This document shows, in pieces, positions 47,463 to 60,916 of a DNA stretch of 64,000 nt. Each line of letters opens with the position of its first letter. Positions within the stretch are counted from its first letter, which is position 1. The notes under the pieces were generated by a model. That model had not been told where the DNA came from. It searched no databases and saw only the letters and a list, made by a program, of their open reading frames with translations. Made by a program: the position numbers and the translations under genes. The stretch is from Paramacrobiotus metropolitanus (Eukaryota > Tardigrada > Eutardigrada > Parachela > Macrobiotidae), in contig NW_026570260.1 of the NCBI RefSeq assembly GCF_019649055.1, positions 496,001-560,000 of the forward strand, written 5' to 3'.

Positions 47463-50400
47463 TTATGTGATGCACAGCTTTTTGATCGGGTCACACATGT
47501 TTAGCAGTACGCGGTGCGAAGAGATGATTTGTGTGGATACATAGCTGCAGCCTGCAGAACATGAGAGTTCGTGCTGGCAGCCTTCCTTGGTATGCATCGT
47601 TCGATCCTTTCCATAGTATGCCGTTTATAAAGACCTGGGCCCGCTCGGTGCTTAGTTTGCATTGTTGGATTTGTGGAAAACGCATCTTGGAAACCTTTAG
47701 GATGTAAATTAATATCACCGCATTAATGGTTTACAGTCGATAGGAGATGTTGCTGCTCATTTGAATTTGCTTAAATAAAATACTCGTATTTACGGCTATA
47801 TACAGATGTTCAAAATCAACTACAATGTCAGTCAATGTGTATTACTTAACTTCACTGAAAGTCTAAAATAATTATTATACTTTGCGTGCAAGGTGGAATA
47901 AGCAATTCTAAAGCGTTAAAGTGTATGTGAAAATGATGAATTATGGCGCAGTGATGCTTAACAGACTGTAAACACAGGATTCCGTACTACAAGTGCCTTT
48001 ATTCATATTTCTTTTGTAATAATTATTGGCTTAACATGACGGAGGTGATAATACGTAATATTTTTATTGAGGTACTGTTATTATCGTTAATTAAGTACGT
48101 ACGAATCAGCACGATTATCCACGAGTACGCACGCTTGGGAAAAATCAGTATTTTGTGGTTCGCTAAAGAACACTACAGTACTTCTACTTTACTTCGTGGT
48201 ACTGCCTTGGTGGTACGTTGAGGGATGCCACTACGCCGTGCCTATGGAAACGCCCTGCGCTTCTTTCAAGACATCAACAGGTACGTATAGTTGTACATGT
48301 AATGTCGATGGTTAGCAGAACGTGGAATCAAGCCTCTTCTTTTTGTGCAAGCAAGCGGACAGTCGCGGCAGGTAGGACCGCGGTGTAGCATGGGACGAAC
48401 CGATACAACCATGTACCCCGTACCTCACCATTCTATGTTAGCGTTCTACGTTTATTCGTAAACCAGCCGCCATTGATTGTGATATTATACTGACCAGAGA
48501 GTGATGTGATTGCGCATTTACGATGATTTCCTTAGTTTGTTTACGCAGGTCGGGCGAACTAGATTGGGCTGCTTGTTTTTGATATCGCGGTGGCAGGCCA
48601 CACCCATTGTCTTCGCTTGTAGCCGTGACATCGTTTGCCGCCGGCAGAACACCGACGCCAATTGCAATTGCAAAGGGATTCAACGACCGGAAGTGGCTTG
48701 TTAACCAAAATAGCAAAGCAGGCGCTTAGTATCGACGCGCGCCGACAAAGGTTACTATTCTTGGATGTACATGTGTGGCAATTTTTTCGAATTCGTATTA
48801 GAAGGATTCGCTTGATGTATGCTTTTCCCCGGAGCGTCATTGTCTCCGGGGTAATTCCACAAACTGCTCCCTTGCTTCGTTGCACTTATGAATCCACTTC
48901 GTTCCGTCGTTTCGATCATCGATGCCTACTTTTAATTCACTGAATTTACTAACAGGTGCGTTGGTGAAACGCGCGTATTACTTGCGTTGCAATATGTAAT
49001 AATGATGCAAAATTGCCAAGAGTCTTATTATTAAACTTCACTTAACAATAAGTACAGTATGAAACTGCCGCGTGCTAATCATTAACAAAACTACGAGTAA
49101 CAGGTTTTCGGAATATGTATTTTAAGAATTAATTAAGTATTTTTTAGTTTCGTTAAATAACTTAACAGTACTATAACAGTTTGAAAGTTACCGTTTAAAA
49201 ATTACTGTCTGTTACAATAGCATAACATTATAATTATGCAACGAAATCAGTTTTAGTGTACAACGAAAAATTAATGAACTTTAATACAGAAGAACGTCTT
49301 GTACAATATCGTATGTAAAGATAGCTTTTATCCAACCTGTACGTATAATTATGGTCTGTAGAAGTTACACGCACATGTTCTTACATGAGTACCTACGTAC
49401 TGTATGTACAGATCCCGCCTACAAGCTGAGCACGGATGAATACAGTATAATAATATTATTGGGTTACGATTGTATTAAGTAGTTTTACCGACTTTTGGAG
49501 TCAATTTTATTGGGACCGCATCGATTAATTGAATGAAATCCTGTAAATGCGTTTTATTTCTTTAATTCATTCCGTAACTCGTACTGTAATACATCACTTA
49601 GATTCTGCTTCGGCATTTGTTGTTGTTTTTGTAGAACTAAGAGTACTGTATAGTACAGTAACTCATCGAAAGTAAGTACTGTACAAAAATAAAATAATAC
49701 AGTAGTTAGAATCAGCTCATATAAAGTCTACGGCAATCCATGACAAAAAAAGTTTTAAATGACCACTGGACTTGAGGAAAGAGATGATCAAGAGCACAAG
49801 AGCAAGTAACCACCGCTAGATGAACAAGATTCTAGCATCTTTTATTCTACGAAAACTGGATGGGTGGAACAGCAGTTAGCGGCAGAGAACGAAAATCCTG
49901 GCACAGATAATTGCTATCCATGTAATTAGAAATCAACTTTAATAAACTACTTTTAGCCGATCAAGACAGGCGATCACAACTTAAGTAAGTACTTATAAAG
50001 ACTTCATTCAATCTTGAATTGTAGGTAGCTGACGTTGGTTTTTAGGCAACTGCCGCAAGAAATTAATTGCTAATCCTGCTGATGCTGGATGGTTGTGTTC
50101 GTATCTTATCGATAATAAAAGCAGGGTACATTAGTGCGGTGATGTTGGTAATCAGTACAAATAGTGACTTCCGTAGATTTCAAATATCGGACCGAAGGTA
50201 CAATAGCATCGCCATCGATTCTTCATGACTGTATTGTACCATGTCATTGCCGATCGACTTTACACAGACCACACGATGGATGGTTTATTTGACTCCTAAG
50301 TGTGAGCAAAACAACTCCACCGCTGCCCGCTCTTGTTAATATCCGGCCGATCATGAAGATCCCCCACCAGTCATCTTTTGACTCGTTGCCTAAATTATTC

Positions 50401-51305
50401 TGTAATGTTCTCGCACCCGCGGATTAGTGCGCTACATGTATGAGGATACCGATCAATCCCGCCGAAGTCCCGCATTCACGCCGGGGTCATTATGCGGCGT
50501 TGCTCTACTTTCATTTGATCATTTCGCCAAATTAAAACAGATTCGTGGCAACACCACCGGGGAGGATGAAGTCACCGGTAATGGCAACAATTCCCCAGTC
50601 GGGCAGCAATCGAACTGGCGGCCTGCACACGGACAAAAGCTTCCGCATATTGTCACGCGCGTCGTCCAAAAATGGTTGGCATTATCTTCTGCTTTTCTTC
50701 CACTGCTGCTAACGCCGCAATTAACGGTCCACAATACATGAGGCTTTTTCCACACGCCGGCCACAATCAACTGACGCGCGGCTGTATTATCTCTGCACAT
50801 TCCCTCGGGTGCACTGTACAGCGGTTGTTGGTGGGAACAAATCAATGTATTAACAAATCCTGGCGGATGTTCAGTCTATACGGTGCACCGGTGGTACAAT
50901 TTGTACGCGGAGCGTCATCGCGCCATGAACGACTGAAGGAGAAGCCGGCTGTATGCATCACAGCAACGCAGGGGAAAGAAGCCAGTGCCGTGGATATCTT
51001 ATGCCGTTGCCACTGCTTTCACTCACGCAACCTGTCAGGCTGCCATACTGCGCACTTCATTATCCTGCCATTCCCAACTTTTACGCACCATTAACACACT
51101 CCCTTCAACACTGGTTACTTCCGCAATCAGGCTAACATTTATATGTATATGCCGGTGGAGAATCTCGACATCCCGCGATTTCATTGTTAGGCTGAATTCA
51201 GTTGCACAATTCGTGTGATGGTTGTGGTTGTTCCGTGATGGCACGGTAGGGTGTATCCATAAAGGTCGAATTAGCCTCATCAGGTAATTTGTCGGACCCG
51301 GGAGG
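47463..51305. other. Intergenic, OCIA-domain gene to GPCR
   Basis: The divergent promoters of both neighbours must lie here. There is an AT-rich block near 49000-49700, a small hairpin at 48827-48852 (ccccggag/ctccgggg), and no supported gene. Open frames near 50430-51280 lack any recognisable protein and are probably upstream flank or UTR of the GPCR. Confidence 0.4.
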
Positions 51306-54300
51306 ATGGCTAACCACAGCAGTCTGGCTTATTATGCGTGGTTCTCGCTGAGCGACTGCTCCGGCAATACATCCGATTCGCTCTGGCTAAACCAGTCGCA
51401 CTGCCGACCGCCCAAGATACCACACAAGGTCATCCAGCGCATTGCCTTGTTGTCGGTGTTCATGGTGTTGGCGTTGGTGGGCAATGTGACGCTGCTGTGT
51501 GTCGTCTGCCGTACCCGGATGTCCAAACAGCCCTTACAAGTCTTCTTCGTCTCACTGGCCGTCAGTAAGTGCAACAATAGAAGTAAGAATACCGACAACG
51601 GTAACAATTAAATGTGGGATCGCCCAAAATCACTACCGGTGAAATAGGTTTACAGGAACAAAGTGCAGGACAGATCGGTAGCGCGTACAAAGAGAGTGCT
51701 CAATCCGCCACTAGTACTCCATAAAGTAATTTATTGTGTCCTTCGGTACCTTTGTGTACGCTGGCGGAATCACATCGTTGACCGGTAATCCCAACTGGCG
51801 GAATCACACCTTGGTTGTTCCTCAAAATACCTACTCACAATCAGTACTCGAGTAGTGATGAATTTAGCTTTCAACAAATTAAACATAGGACTACATGCGC
51901 TTGACCATAATGGCCGTGCTATTTCGTGGCAAGCGGACTTGTACTAACCACTGACTGCCCACACATGTCGGTCCGGCTTCCGAGCTGTCACAATGACGCA
52001 CGTAAAGGAGTTTGCAAAAATCTGTGCAATGCGCACTTGATTGTCACATGAGCACGTGATGCGGCTTTACCGCCCACTAATACTGCAAAGCGTTGATAAC
52101 AGTATTATTTTGTACTTTTCCTAATACAGTATCCTTAATTATATCGTGTATATATCTGTGTATTCCACCGACCAGGAAGTAAACTGGACTATAGCAAGGG
52201 CTGCTGCTTGCGCACAGTATCCCATTGTCCACTTTCCCTGCTACAATACATAAAGTACCGGATATACACACTGCAATACAGTTAACCAACGTTTTTGCTG
52301 CATGTCTGGATAATTATCGCCCCCATGCACAAATAATGGGCTCGCATTAGCCAACACCATGTTCTAATAATTAGAGGGCCCGGCAAAATGCCCGTTGTGC
52401 CCTGATATCATTAAAGACTTCCATTACGTGTCGTCATTTGGTGACCGTTACGTAATGGAGCAGTCCATTGTGTTGTGGGGCTTGTTACCGAAGTGGCATT
52501 ATGCCATTTGATATTGATGGAGCACAGCAAGAATTTGGTGATGGGGTGATGATGGCTAACTGTGATTCTTCACGTTCAGTCTTTAGCGTCTTTTAACGGA
52601 GACAGTCTAATCGTGTAAACTAATCAGGTTAAGCAGATCCGAGCATTCATATTCATGTACCGGCGCATCTACAAGCAGCGCTGCACAGCATCCGCTCGTT
52701 GATTATTAATAATTATATTTCACAAAATAAAGGAAATTCCCGGAAATGTTATTTTTTATTCTCCAAATTTGATTGGCGTCATGCGGACGAGAATGTATTC
52801 AATTAATACTGCTTGTGCCATATAGACCGCAAACAGTATGCGCGAACTTGCTCACAAAATCCCAGCTAACAGTATCTACACAAACCGTTTAAAAATCTGT
52901 CGCTGTAATCAGCACACAAGTTCATCTTATAATGGCTGTGCTTTGAGAGATCAACAGACGGATGATCCCACCGCTAAGCGGCATATGTTGTTTTGCGGTG
53001 CCGCATAATCCTAGCCCCATATCCATTTGATGACAGTCGGAAGAGCACAAACAGTTTAATCCCTGTGGTTTAGTACGTAGTGCATGCCGGCACCGCCTAA
53101 AGTGATAATAAATGCCGGTGACAGGAAGACCGCATCTTACAAGGCCATTCCAGCTTTAAGTAGCATAGAGAACAATTATCTCCCCAATAAAAAAATCCAC
53201 CAAGCACGTGCCCGGCATTTGCAACGCTTGCGGATCGATGACGCGCAGGCACGTCACGACCCGATCGCGTCGTTTGGGCCGGCTAAGCGTGGTGTCCTGT
53301 TGTGTAGCATTTCCGGTTGTAAGGGCTTCTTGCAGACCCGGCTAATCGGATCATTGTTCATGAGACGAGCAAGAAGCCTTGATGTACTCGTATTTACACC
53401 GCCCCGATCTCATAAGTGTTGTCTTGTTTCGGTTTCTCTCACTGCCGGCGTTCAGCGGCAAACAGCAACCGGAAATTGTTGTCTACAACTTGAGCACACA
53501 CTTTCACTTCTGACCTTTTCCTTATCGTGGCTGTGGGTACTGAACGCGTGTAACCTGCATGCGACTGTTCGGTGGTTCCATCGCTTTAATTAAGCCAAGG
53601 TTAAGGTAGCGTTGATCCAGAAGTATTTTGTACAGTAGTGCCCCAGAAAAGAATCAAAATATGCCATTAAAAATAGCCGGCAGTTTCGTTATTTACGCTA
53701 ATACATCCAACCAATAAGGAATAATTTTGCTGATTGTGCATCAGTCACGAAATGTCGATTAGGTCTGAATTTGATTGAACACGGCACATTTAAAACGACT
53801 TTCTAGTTCCTTAGCACGACGTAGCTAAGACGTCGAAGAAACACGAATACGCAATGTCCGTGGCTTCAAGAAATGAGGAAGTCTGGCATTTGGCTTCAGT
53901 ACGGTCCACAAAGCAACGTCAACTGCTGAGCGTTAGAATCGTTGGCCAAACAAAGCGTGTCATTCGGTCAGTAAATGGTGCCTACCGGCATCCAGCATGA
54001 GCCGGCACCTTGTGATTTCCGGTGCAATATGAAGCGCCCGATTGCCGTCCCCTTGCTCGGTCGCGACAAATACGCACAATTCGGCAAAAACCGGTAGACG
54101 CGCCTGCATGCAATTGTTGCATAATGATGTCGACAACTTCCTGTCTGTTGATTAGCTCCATCAGTCGTGCATGTTCTTGCCACCGCAAGGTATCTGCAGC
54201 TGCAGACTGCGCCTAAATTAGTATGATTCCGCATTACCTATCGCCTACAGCAATGCGTTTTCTGCCGAATTAATAATAATTATATCAATCTAAAGAAGTA

Positions 54301-57300
54301 CAATCCTAGCTGTTCGACCCATAAGGAACAGCAATAATTACGTACGTCGCGATCCACATGCCCTTTCCGCTGACAGGCACTACAAAAAATTGCGTATCGC
54401 CAGTGTGGCAGCCGGGAAAACGTACTGCAGATTATATTAATCGAGATGCAATTCCATCCTTTCAATAGGCACTTCTGTATGTACACATAGGTTGACAATG
54501 CTATTCATACTGTTGTTGCCAAAACTGGAAAAATCAACTAAAAGTTCCACCACGAACTTTATTTGCGGCTGGCAGACCGCATAATACAGCCGCAGCATAT
54601 CATAAATAGGAAACCATTTCGTTGTTCCGAAAGATTGTGCATTCGTTATTCGTATTATAATACTATACAATATTATTTAATTAGAATAAACCTGATGGTT
54701 GTGTGTGTAGGCGACATCCTGATTGCGCTATTCAGCATGCCGACGGAAGTGTTCTGGGAAGTGTTCGGCGGTTGGGTACTGGGCGAGGTGGCCTGCAAGG
54801 GTTTGACCTATTTGCAGTTCATCCTCTTCGCCAGCACCTGCCACATCCACATGTGCATCGCCTGGGACCGATGGGAGGCCATCAGCGACCGCGGCAGCAC
54901 CCTGCGACTGCACAGCCCCAAACGCATGCGCCGCCGCTACACCATGGTCGCCGCCTCCTGGCTCCTGGCCACACTCATTGCTCTGCCGCAACTCTTCGTC
55001 TTTGTTCAGGTACGCGCCTTCAGGTGGTCACGCTTTCTTTACAGTTTTCAGTTCGTGGTCAGTATAGTTTATTATTTTTACAATTTGCATCTGAAAACCA
55101 TTTAGAGTTATTTTGTCTTGTCCGGCAATAAAATTATTAATAATCTTTAAAACGGCGTGCTTTATTATTGATTTGCTCGTTTACACAACAACTTTGCTGA
55201 AAACTACATGGTAGTAAGTAGCCAATTACGCCAGTAATACGGCTCCGCACTAGCATTTGCACATTTTCAAAATTAATCAAAACTTTAATATACAGTACTT
55301 TAATTCAAATTCAAAGCCGGCATTTGACTTTCTTACAATACTAACGATAGCTGCATCAACGTTGTATATTACATGTAAGAGTGAAAAGAGAGTAGTGTGA
55401 AATTCGAACATTTGACTAACGCGCGCAGTATAAAGCAAAGCGCACATACTACACAAACAATGCATTCAAGTAAGAAGATTCTTTGAAATGGTACACACTT
55501 GCCGTGTCCTATAGCAGAGCAGGAGGAAAAGGCGGCTACCATTAAGCATTATAACACATCCAGCCGACACCAACCCTTAGTCTGCCTTCCCACGTAATAT
55601 GAAAAGATCAAGTAGCGAAAGGTCACGGTATCTAGCTTCTTTTGTTGTTCGTATTCAGTCTGAACATGCAGAAGGAGTGCCTTGCTTGTAGATACCTGGC
55701 ATGGCTTTCTGACATCTTCTTGGAAAAATCGCTGCAAAAGACGCCCTCTGGCTCTTTGATTTTGAAGTGCCTTCAACGGAGACAAGCGAATAATACGTTA
55801 AAGTGCAGCCGCCCTTGACTGAATTTATCCATTACGCGACTTAGCATAAGAAGACAACTTGGCCACCTTTTTGCATGCGTAACCGCTGAATTACTGTTCG
55901 GCATTAAGGCAAATCCATGATTACTAAAGAACAGCTTTACTGTGTCAGCTTTTGTGCATCACGCACATGTTCCGCAGGCAATAAGCTTTCCTTAATGATT
56001 ACTGTGACCTTCATCTGTCCCTTAAAGAGAAATCGTCAGTATTTGCTCTTATCTTGCAGGTAGACGTGGGCATCAGCACTGACGGCAGCCGCATTAGCTC
56101 CTGTGCGTCCAATGGCTACAGCGCCGCCTGGCAGCGCAAACTGTACGTCAGCTGGACAGCGGTTTACATGTTCCTCATCCCGCTGCTCGTTATCTCTGTG
56201 TGCTACGCACGCATTGCCAAAGCGGTGTGGATCTACGACCGCAAGATGGCATCGGCGTCGGCCGGCCGCCACTGGAACACCCGCTCCGACACACTGAACC
56301 GCAGCCGGCATGGGATGCACAGTGCCGCAATGGGCAGTGCCGCTAATGGAAAACTCTTGCCTAGCCCCCCGGAGGAGGCGGCACCAGCTGGCACGTTGTC
56401 GCGGGCCAAACTGAAAACCGTGCAGGTGAGCCGCTCTACGTAGCTTTAGGTCACCCACCATCGAGCAGCAGGCAGCACCCAAACAGCATTTGCCGGAAGA
56501 GTGTTCGCATGACCGGAAAACCGCGTACTGACCTAAGATAAAAATACGTCAGAGTTAAATGCGTAAATCCAGGACAGAATACACTCGGAAGTGCATGTTG
56601 AACGTTATAAAACTGCACGCAACGACTGGCATTGTGTAATATTCACAAACACGCCTGTCGCTTCTACCACGCACAAAAATGACCTCTTTAAACTCATTTG
56701 TGCAGGTGACGGTGTGTGTGTTGGTCTCGTACACGTTTTGCTGGATTCCTTATTTCACCGTTGCTCTCGTCAACGTCTGGTCAGACTACAGGTGAGCGAC
56801 CTTTAAATAACGTCCCGCAGCGACTGCAACATTATGATTAGATGTTAAGTGGGTATAATAAAATGCAAGAATAAAAAGAATCGCAGTGTTTTCATGTTAA
56901 GTAATAATTAAAAAGAAATTTGCAAAACTAAATTTGAAATTTTCTTGTGTTTTTTTTAACTTTTTGTGTTGCATCTCTTAAGCAGTATGGCTATGGAGCA
57001 AACAACTTGGATTAACAAAGGACAAATAACCCAGTTAGTTACCTTGGCAGGTACAAAGACGCCATCAGCAGCTCCTCGATCGGCGTCCTGGCGCAATGTC
57101 TATGCTGGTTCAGCAGTTGCGTCAATCCTATTATTTACGGCTGCTTCAACCTGTCGGCGGTGTGTCGGTGGCTGGCGGTCAAACTGAAAGCCTGCTGCCA
57201 CTGCCCATGTCCCTGCCGCACCGACAAGCCGCCGCGGTCCCTCACCGTCAACGGCCGCCAGCTGCCCTTTCCTCTGCGCACCCACTCGCCGGCGGTGGTG

Positions 57301-57462
57301 CGCACCGACAGCAGCGACAGCTCCTGGCGTAGCGTTCTCTTTCAGCGGTGGCGCAGTCGTAGCGCCTACGCGCTGCCGGTCAGTTATGTTTCGGCAGGCG
57401 GCTGGCGCGACGATTCATCGGCGCGGGCCGCCCGCCCCGCGTGGTCTTGGCCAGTGGCCTAA
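51306..57462 (+). CDS. Neuropeptide-type class A GPCR (GnRH/AKH/corazonin-like group)
   Basis: Five exons (51306-51564, 54711-55009, 56060-56425, 56706-56791, 57051-57462) join in phase to about 473 aa. The N-terminus has N-glycosylation sites. TM1 carries LVGNVTLL; TM2 carries SLAVSDILIALFSMP; TM3 follows ACKG and ends in IAWDRWEAIS, with DRW in place of DRY. TM4 ends in ALPQLFVFVQ, TM5 sits in VYMFLIPLLVISVCYARI, TM6 has FCWIPYF and TM7 has NPIIYGCF. A C-terminal cluster (CCHCPCPC) is probably palmitoylated. The MPTEVFW segment and the NPxxYG end suggest the GnRH/AKH/corazonin/vasopressin assemblage, but orthology is open. The ligand is unknown; Gq coupling is likely for that group. Intron 1 is 3.1 kb. 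Confidence 0.86.
51565..54710 (+). other. Intron 1 of the GPCR
   Basis: A 3.1-kb GT-AG intron separates TM1 from TM2 within the LAVSD codon series. It contains one long chance-like open frame (53084-53593) with no homology I can see, and no repeats of note. Confidence 0.6.
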
Positions 57463-58176
57463 TATCTGCACCATCCGTCCGCTCACCCTTGCATAATTTT
57501 TCGACTGTTGACCCTTAGGTTCGCTCATGCTTCGCTTTGATTGCTCCAGAACAATACGTTACTGATTACTGCGTCTTTTCTCTTGTTGATACTAAATGGA
57601 GAACTAAATGTACAGTTCTCCACTATCTCTCTATCTGTACTTGTTTACATGTACAATTGATCTGTGCTTGCGTTTCCAACCCGGAGCTTTCATATATAGA
57701 ATCCATGAATTTCGGTAATAATAAAAATTAGCTTGAATATCCACTTGAGCGCTGGCTTTTTCGACTGCACTAGCTTGTTGCACGAGGCTAGTGAATTACA
57801 AAACCAATTATTGCATTTGCGCATTTACGTAGCGGCCGTATGAAGCAGCGTGCACCTTTGGCGTATACTAATACGTACATACGTCGAACGAGAGTCAACA
57901 ATTACTTTTGCTGTCTGTAGTATGCCTCACTGTCAACACGCCATTTAATATGATTCTTCGCTTCGCATTGCTATTAGCCTATTATGAGAATGTCACCATC
58001 ATCAACATACCGTGCCGTTAGTGCCCGACTTCGACAACTCGAAAGTTCTTTTCTGGCGAACGGCCTTTGCGCGTTAGCCAGGACTATATATATTCTAATT
58101 ATAGCGGTTATCGAGAAGAGCATCGCGGGACGCGTGCTGGTAGTGATCAGTACGTGGAACCTCGGTTCGACTAAGA
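57463..58176. other. GPCR 3' flank and hyccin promoter region
   Basis: The two genes are in tandem. Apart from the AATAAA near 57720, nothing specific is visible. Confidence 0.45.
57720..57725 (+). terminator. Polyadenylation signal AATAAA of the GPCR gene
   Basis: The hexamer lies about 260 bases after the GPCR stop codon and is followed by an A-rich stretch. Confidence 0.5.
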
Positions 58177-60650
58177 ATGTCTTCGGCCTTCTCCATGTTC
58201 CACGACGATTCCGTGGCGCCGGCTTCACCCACTGACGCCGAACAGCCGCCAACGGACCTCGAACGGCTTATGATCCAGCGCATCTCACAGCAGTTCGAGA
58301 AATTCATAACCGAGTCAGGTAAGGGCTGTAATACTATCGGTGGACCCGTAGACTTCACTTTCAGCGAACAAATTACATTTCCTCTGCATTCTGAATACTG
58401 AATTCTGAATACCAGTGTCGTGAATACCAGTGTCACTGAATTCTGAATACCAGTATTCTGAATACCAGTGTCGTGGGCACATAGGTACTTATCGCACAAT
58501 CCCAGATAGGCTGAAGTAGCTGCAAAAAAATAAATCTACTTAGCAGACCCAGTTCACAGTCATAAAAACTTACTTACCGGTTAGGTAAGTAATGATAAAA
58601 CTTCGTATTGTGAAATCAAACAAGTGAATAATGGATAGTTATAGACGGTGATTGCCTTAATCATATGCAGTCCTTTGTCGCTGCTAAACCAACATGTACA
58701 GTACAATTGCAGACAATTTATTATGACACTGTGCTTTCAAGTATCCAAGAGGGAAGAAAAGCGAAAAATGATACTTACCAGATAAATAACTAATATCTTT
58801 ACTGTGCAGTTGCAACCCAGGAATTCTGCTTCTGGTGTTCGTAATTATCCAGAACCGTAATGTTAACGAACAATAAACCAAAAATATAACAAAATAAATA
58901 AATAATAGCTTACGGACATACTTACATACAAACAAATTTGCTGACCTGATAATGCGGTTTAATGGCCATACAGAAGCCGGCCAAACGACCATTCCCCCGG
59001 CTTTCCACACAACCGACCTAAGTGGGTGCCCCTCGCATGTGACCTTTCCCCCACCTCCCACCCGTCCCGTGGATCCCCGCCCTCTTACGCCCCAGAAGGC
59101 TTTCGTGCAGCCCGTGGAAGAGTGGTTGGCTATGGCGGGCGCTGAGCCATCGACGCCCGGCGTCTCGGTCGACGAGGCGGCGCTGACCCTCATCACTGAC
59201 TTCCTTCTCTCCGACCACCTCTCCGACCTGGCTTACCGTGTCTACGAAGTGCTGTTGTATCTGCTGCGCTCCCGCGACGACCATCACAATCGCTTTTTCC
59301 TGCAGTTGTACCCAGCACTGATTTGGCGCTACTTCCTAGAGGACGGCCGACCCGGTCATTCGGCGGTGGCGGCGCTGCTGCTGGCTGTTTATTGTCTGGG
59401 CACGACAGACGAGACCGGCCAGCCGCGAGTTAGCACCTTCGTCATGCCCAGCATGAACTACTCCAGTCTATATCACCGCGCCCAGGACTTCCCGCGTAAG
59501 GTCATCAATGAGATTAATCGGGAGGTGCCGACGGCTGGTACCCGGGTGCCGGCCCATTCATATCCGTTTATTGAAGGCGTCAATCGCAGCACTCGCTGGT
59601 TGGTGTTCTCATACATGACGCGAACGCTGACGGAGCATCTGGCGCATTGCAATAAGGCGTGTCATCGCAGCATCATAACCATTACCCAGCGGCTGCTGCA
59701 GAATTCGATTGCTTTCAGGTAGATATAGACCTATCGTCATAATTTACTCACTTGACAGTAATCTTTCTTGGAGCAGTAATATCCTCATTACGAGTATTAA
59801 TATTAGCATGTAAGCTTAATTTACAAATCTATTTGTGGAACTCATTACTGACGCTTGATTCATAGTTATATCGTCATACTATATTACGAGATTACTTAAT
59901 CTTAATTATGAGATTACTTAATTCATTCAATTCACTGAATAATTATTTAAAATTAACAGTTGTTATATTTGGGATTAATATCGGAAAATGTTATTATGGA
60001 ATAATTTGGCTCACAATACTGCTAATTATCCGCTTCTTTAAAGGTTGGAGGACACCGGTAACAAGACAAAACCGGAAGCGAAACGGGGCACTGCCAGTGG
60101 AAAAAAAGTGGAGGCCATCGCGGCAGCCATCCAAGCACTAAAGCCCAACCTAGACAAGTTGTCGGCCCACCTGGAGCAGCTAAAGGAGAAGCTGCTCAAA
60201 ACCCCGCCCACCCCACCAACCCCCTCGCGCATCCACTTCCCCGCCAGCTTCCTGGTGGACTGGACCAATCTGTTGTACGTGCTGATGTACCAGGGCTACT
60301 TCGACGAAGCCTACGCCCTAGTGCAGGACATCCAGCGCGAAGCGGAATTTCGCGCCCTCCCGGACGTTCTCCTGATAACTGGCGCCGTCCTCAATCGCGC
60401 CCAGACGACAGTAGCGGCGTCCAGCTTCGAGGAGGTACTACCGCGGGTGGATGTACACTTAGCGGACGTGGCACGCAAGGATCTGCAAAATGACATTAGC
60501 ATCGTTGCTCAAAATGTCCACCGGGCCGCAGGAGGTGCCCGGCGGAAGCCGCTGATAGGTGGGAAGGCGGCCCGCGACGGGGACGATATCGGAAAGGATA
60601 TTTGCCAGTTAATTGAAGCGTTGAAGATTAACGACAACCAGGTGACGTAG
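58177..60650 (+). CDS. HYCC1: Hyccin (FAM126) family protein
   Basis: Three exons (58177-58318, 58974-59718, 60044-60650) join in phase to about 497 aa. The hyccin fold is recognisable from VEEWLAMAG, FFLQLYPALIWRYFLEDG, AVAALLLAVYCLGTTDETGQ, VFSYMTRTLTEHLAHCNKAC, then HFPASFLVDWTNLLYVLMYQ and GYFDEAYALVQDIQREAEFR. Hyccin with TTC7 stabilises phosphatidylinositol 4-kinase III-alpha at the plasma membrane and so supports PI4P supply. An N-terminal extension of about 90 residues precedes the family start, and a linker of about 50 residues with Lys/Pro-rich repeats (TPPTPPTPS) interrupts the domain. The vertebrate low-complexity tail is short here. A small tandem repeat lies in intron 1. Confidence 0.88.
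58385..58470. repeat. Short tandem repeat in hyccin intron 1
   Basis: A unit like gaattctgaataccagtgtc recurs about four times with small changes and partial units. The variation between copies suggests repl slippage with drift. Confidence 0.75.
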
Positions 60651-60916
60651 ACGTATTTCCTGGGCAGACGTGACCTTTCAAAGGCTTTCGGTCGTCTCTT
60701 GGGCTTATTTATATGTTATCATCTTGATCTCGTGACCTTTGATAGTTTACCTCCAATAGACCGGCATCTTCTCTGATAGCGATTTTATTTCGTTATGTTT
60801 CCTTGTGCCAAATGACCTTTCTTATTTCAGCTATTCGTTCAATATTATTGTTCGAAATATTTTAAGGGTTTAAAATAGCAGCAGAAAGCCCCTACACCGA
60901 AAGTTATGATGACTGA

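Noticed and set aside
50427-50845. Overlapping open frames on both strands before the GPCR
   Set aside because: Neither strand shows a known domain, signal peptide or splice pattern. They probably reflect GC-rich promoter or UTR sequence.
53084-53593. Open frame of 169 codons inside GPCR intron 1
   Set aside because: It has no start context, domain, or splice support, and the composition is not protein-like. It sits wholly inside an intron with well-phased flanking exons.
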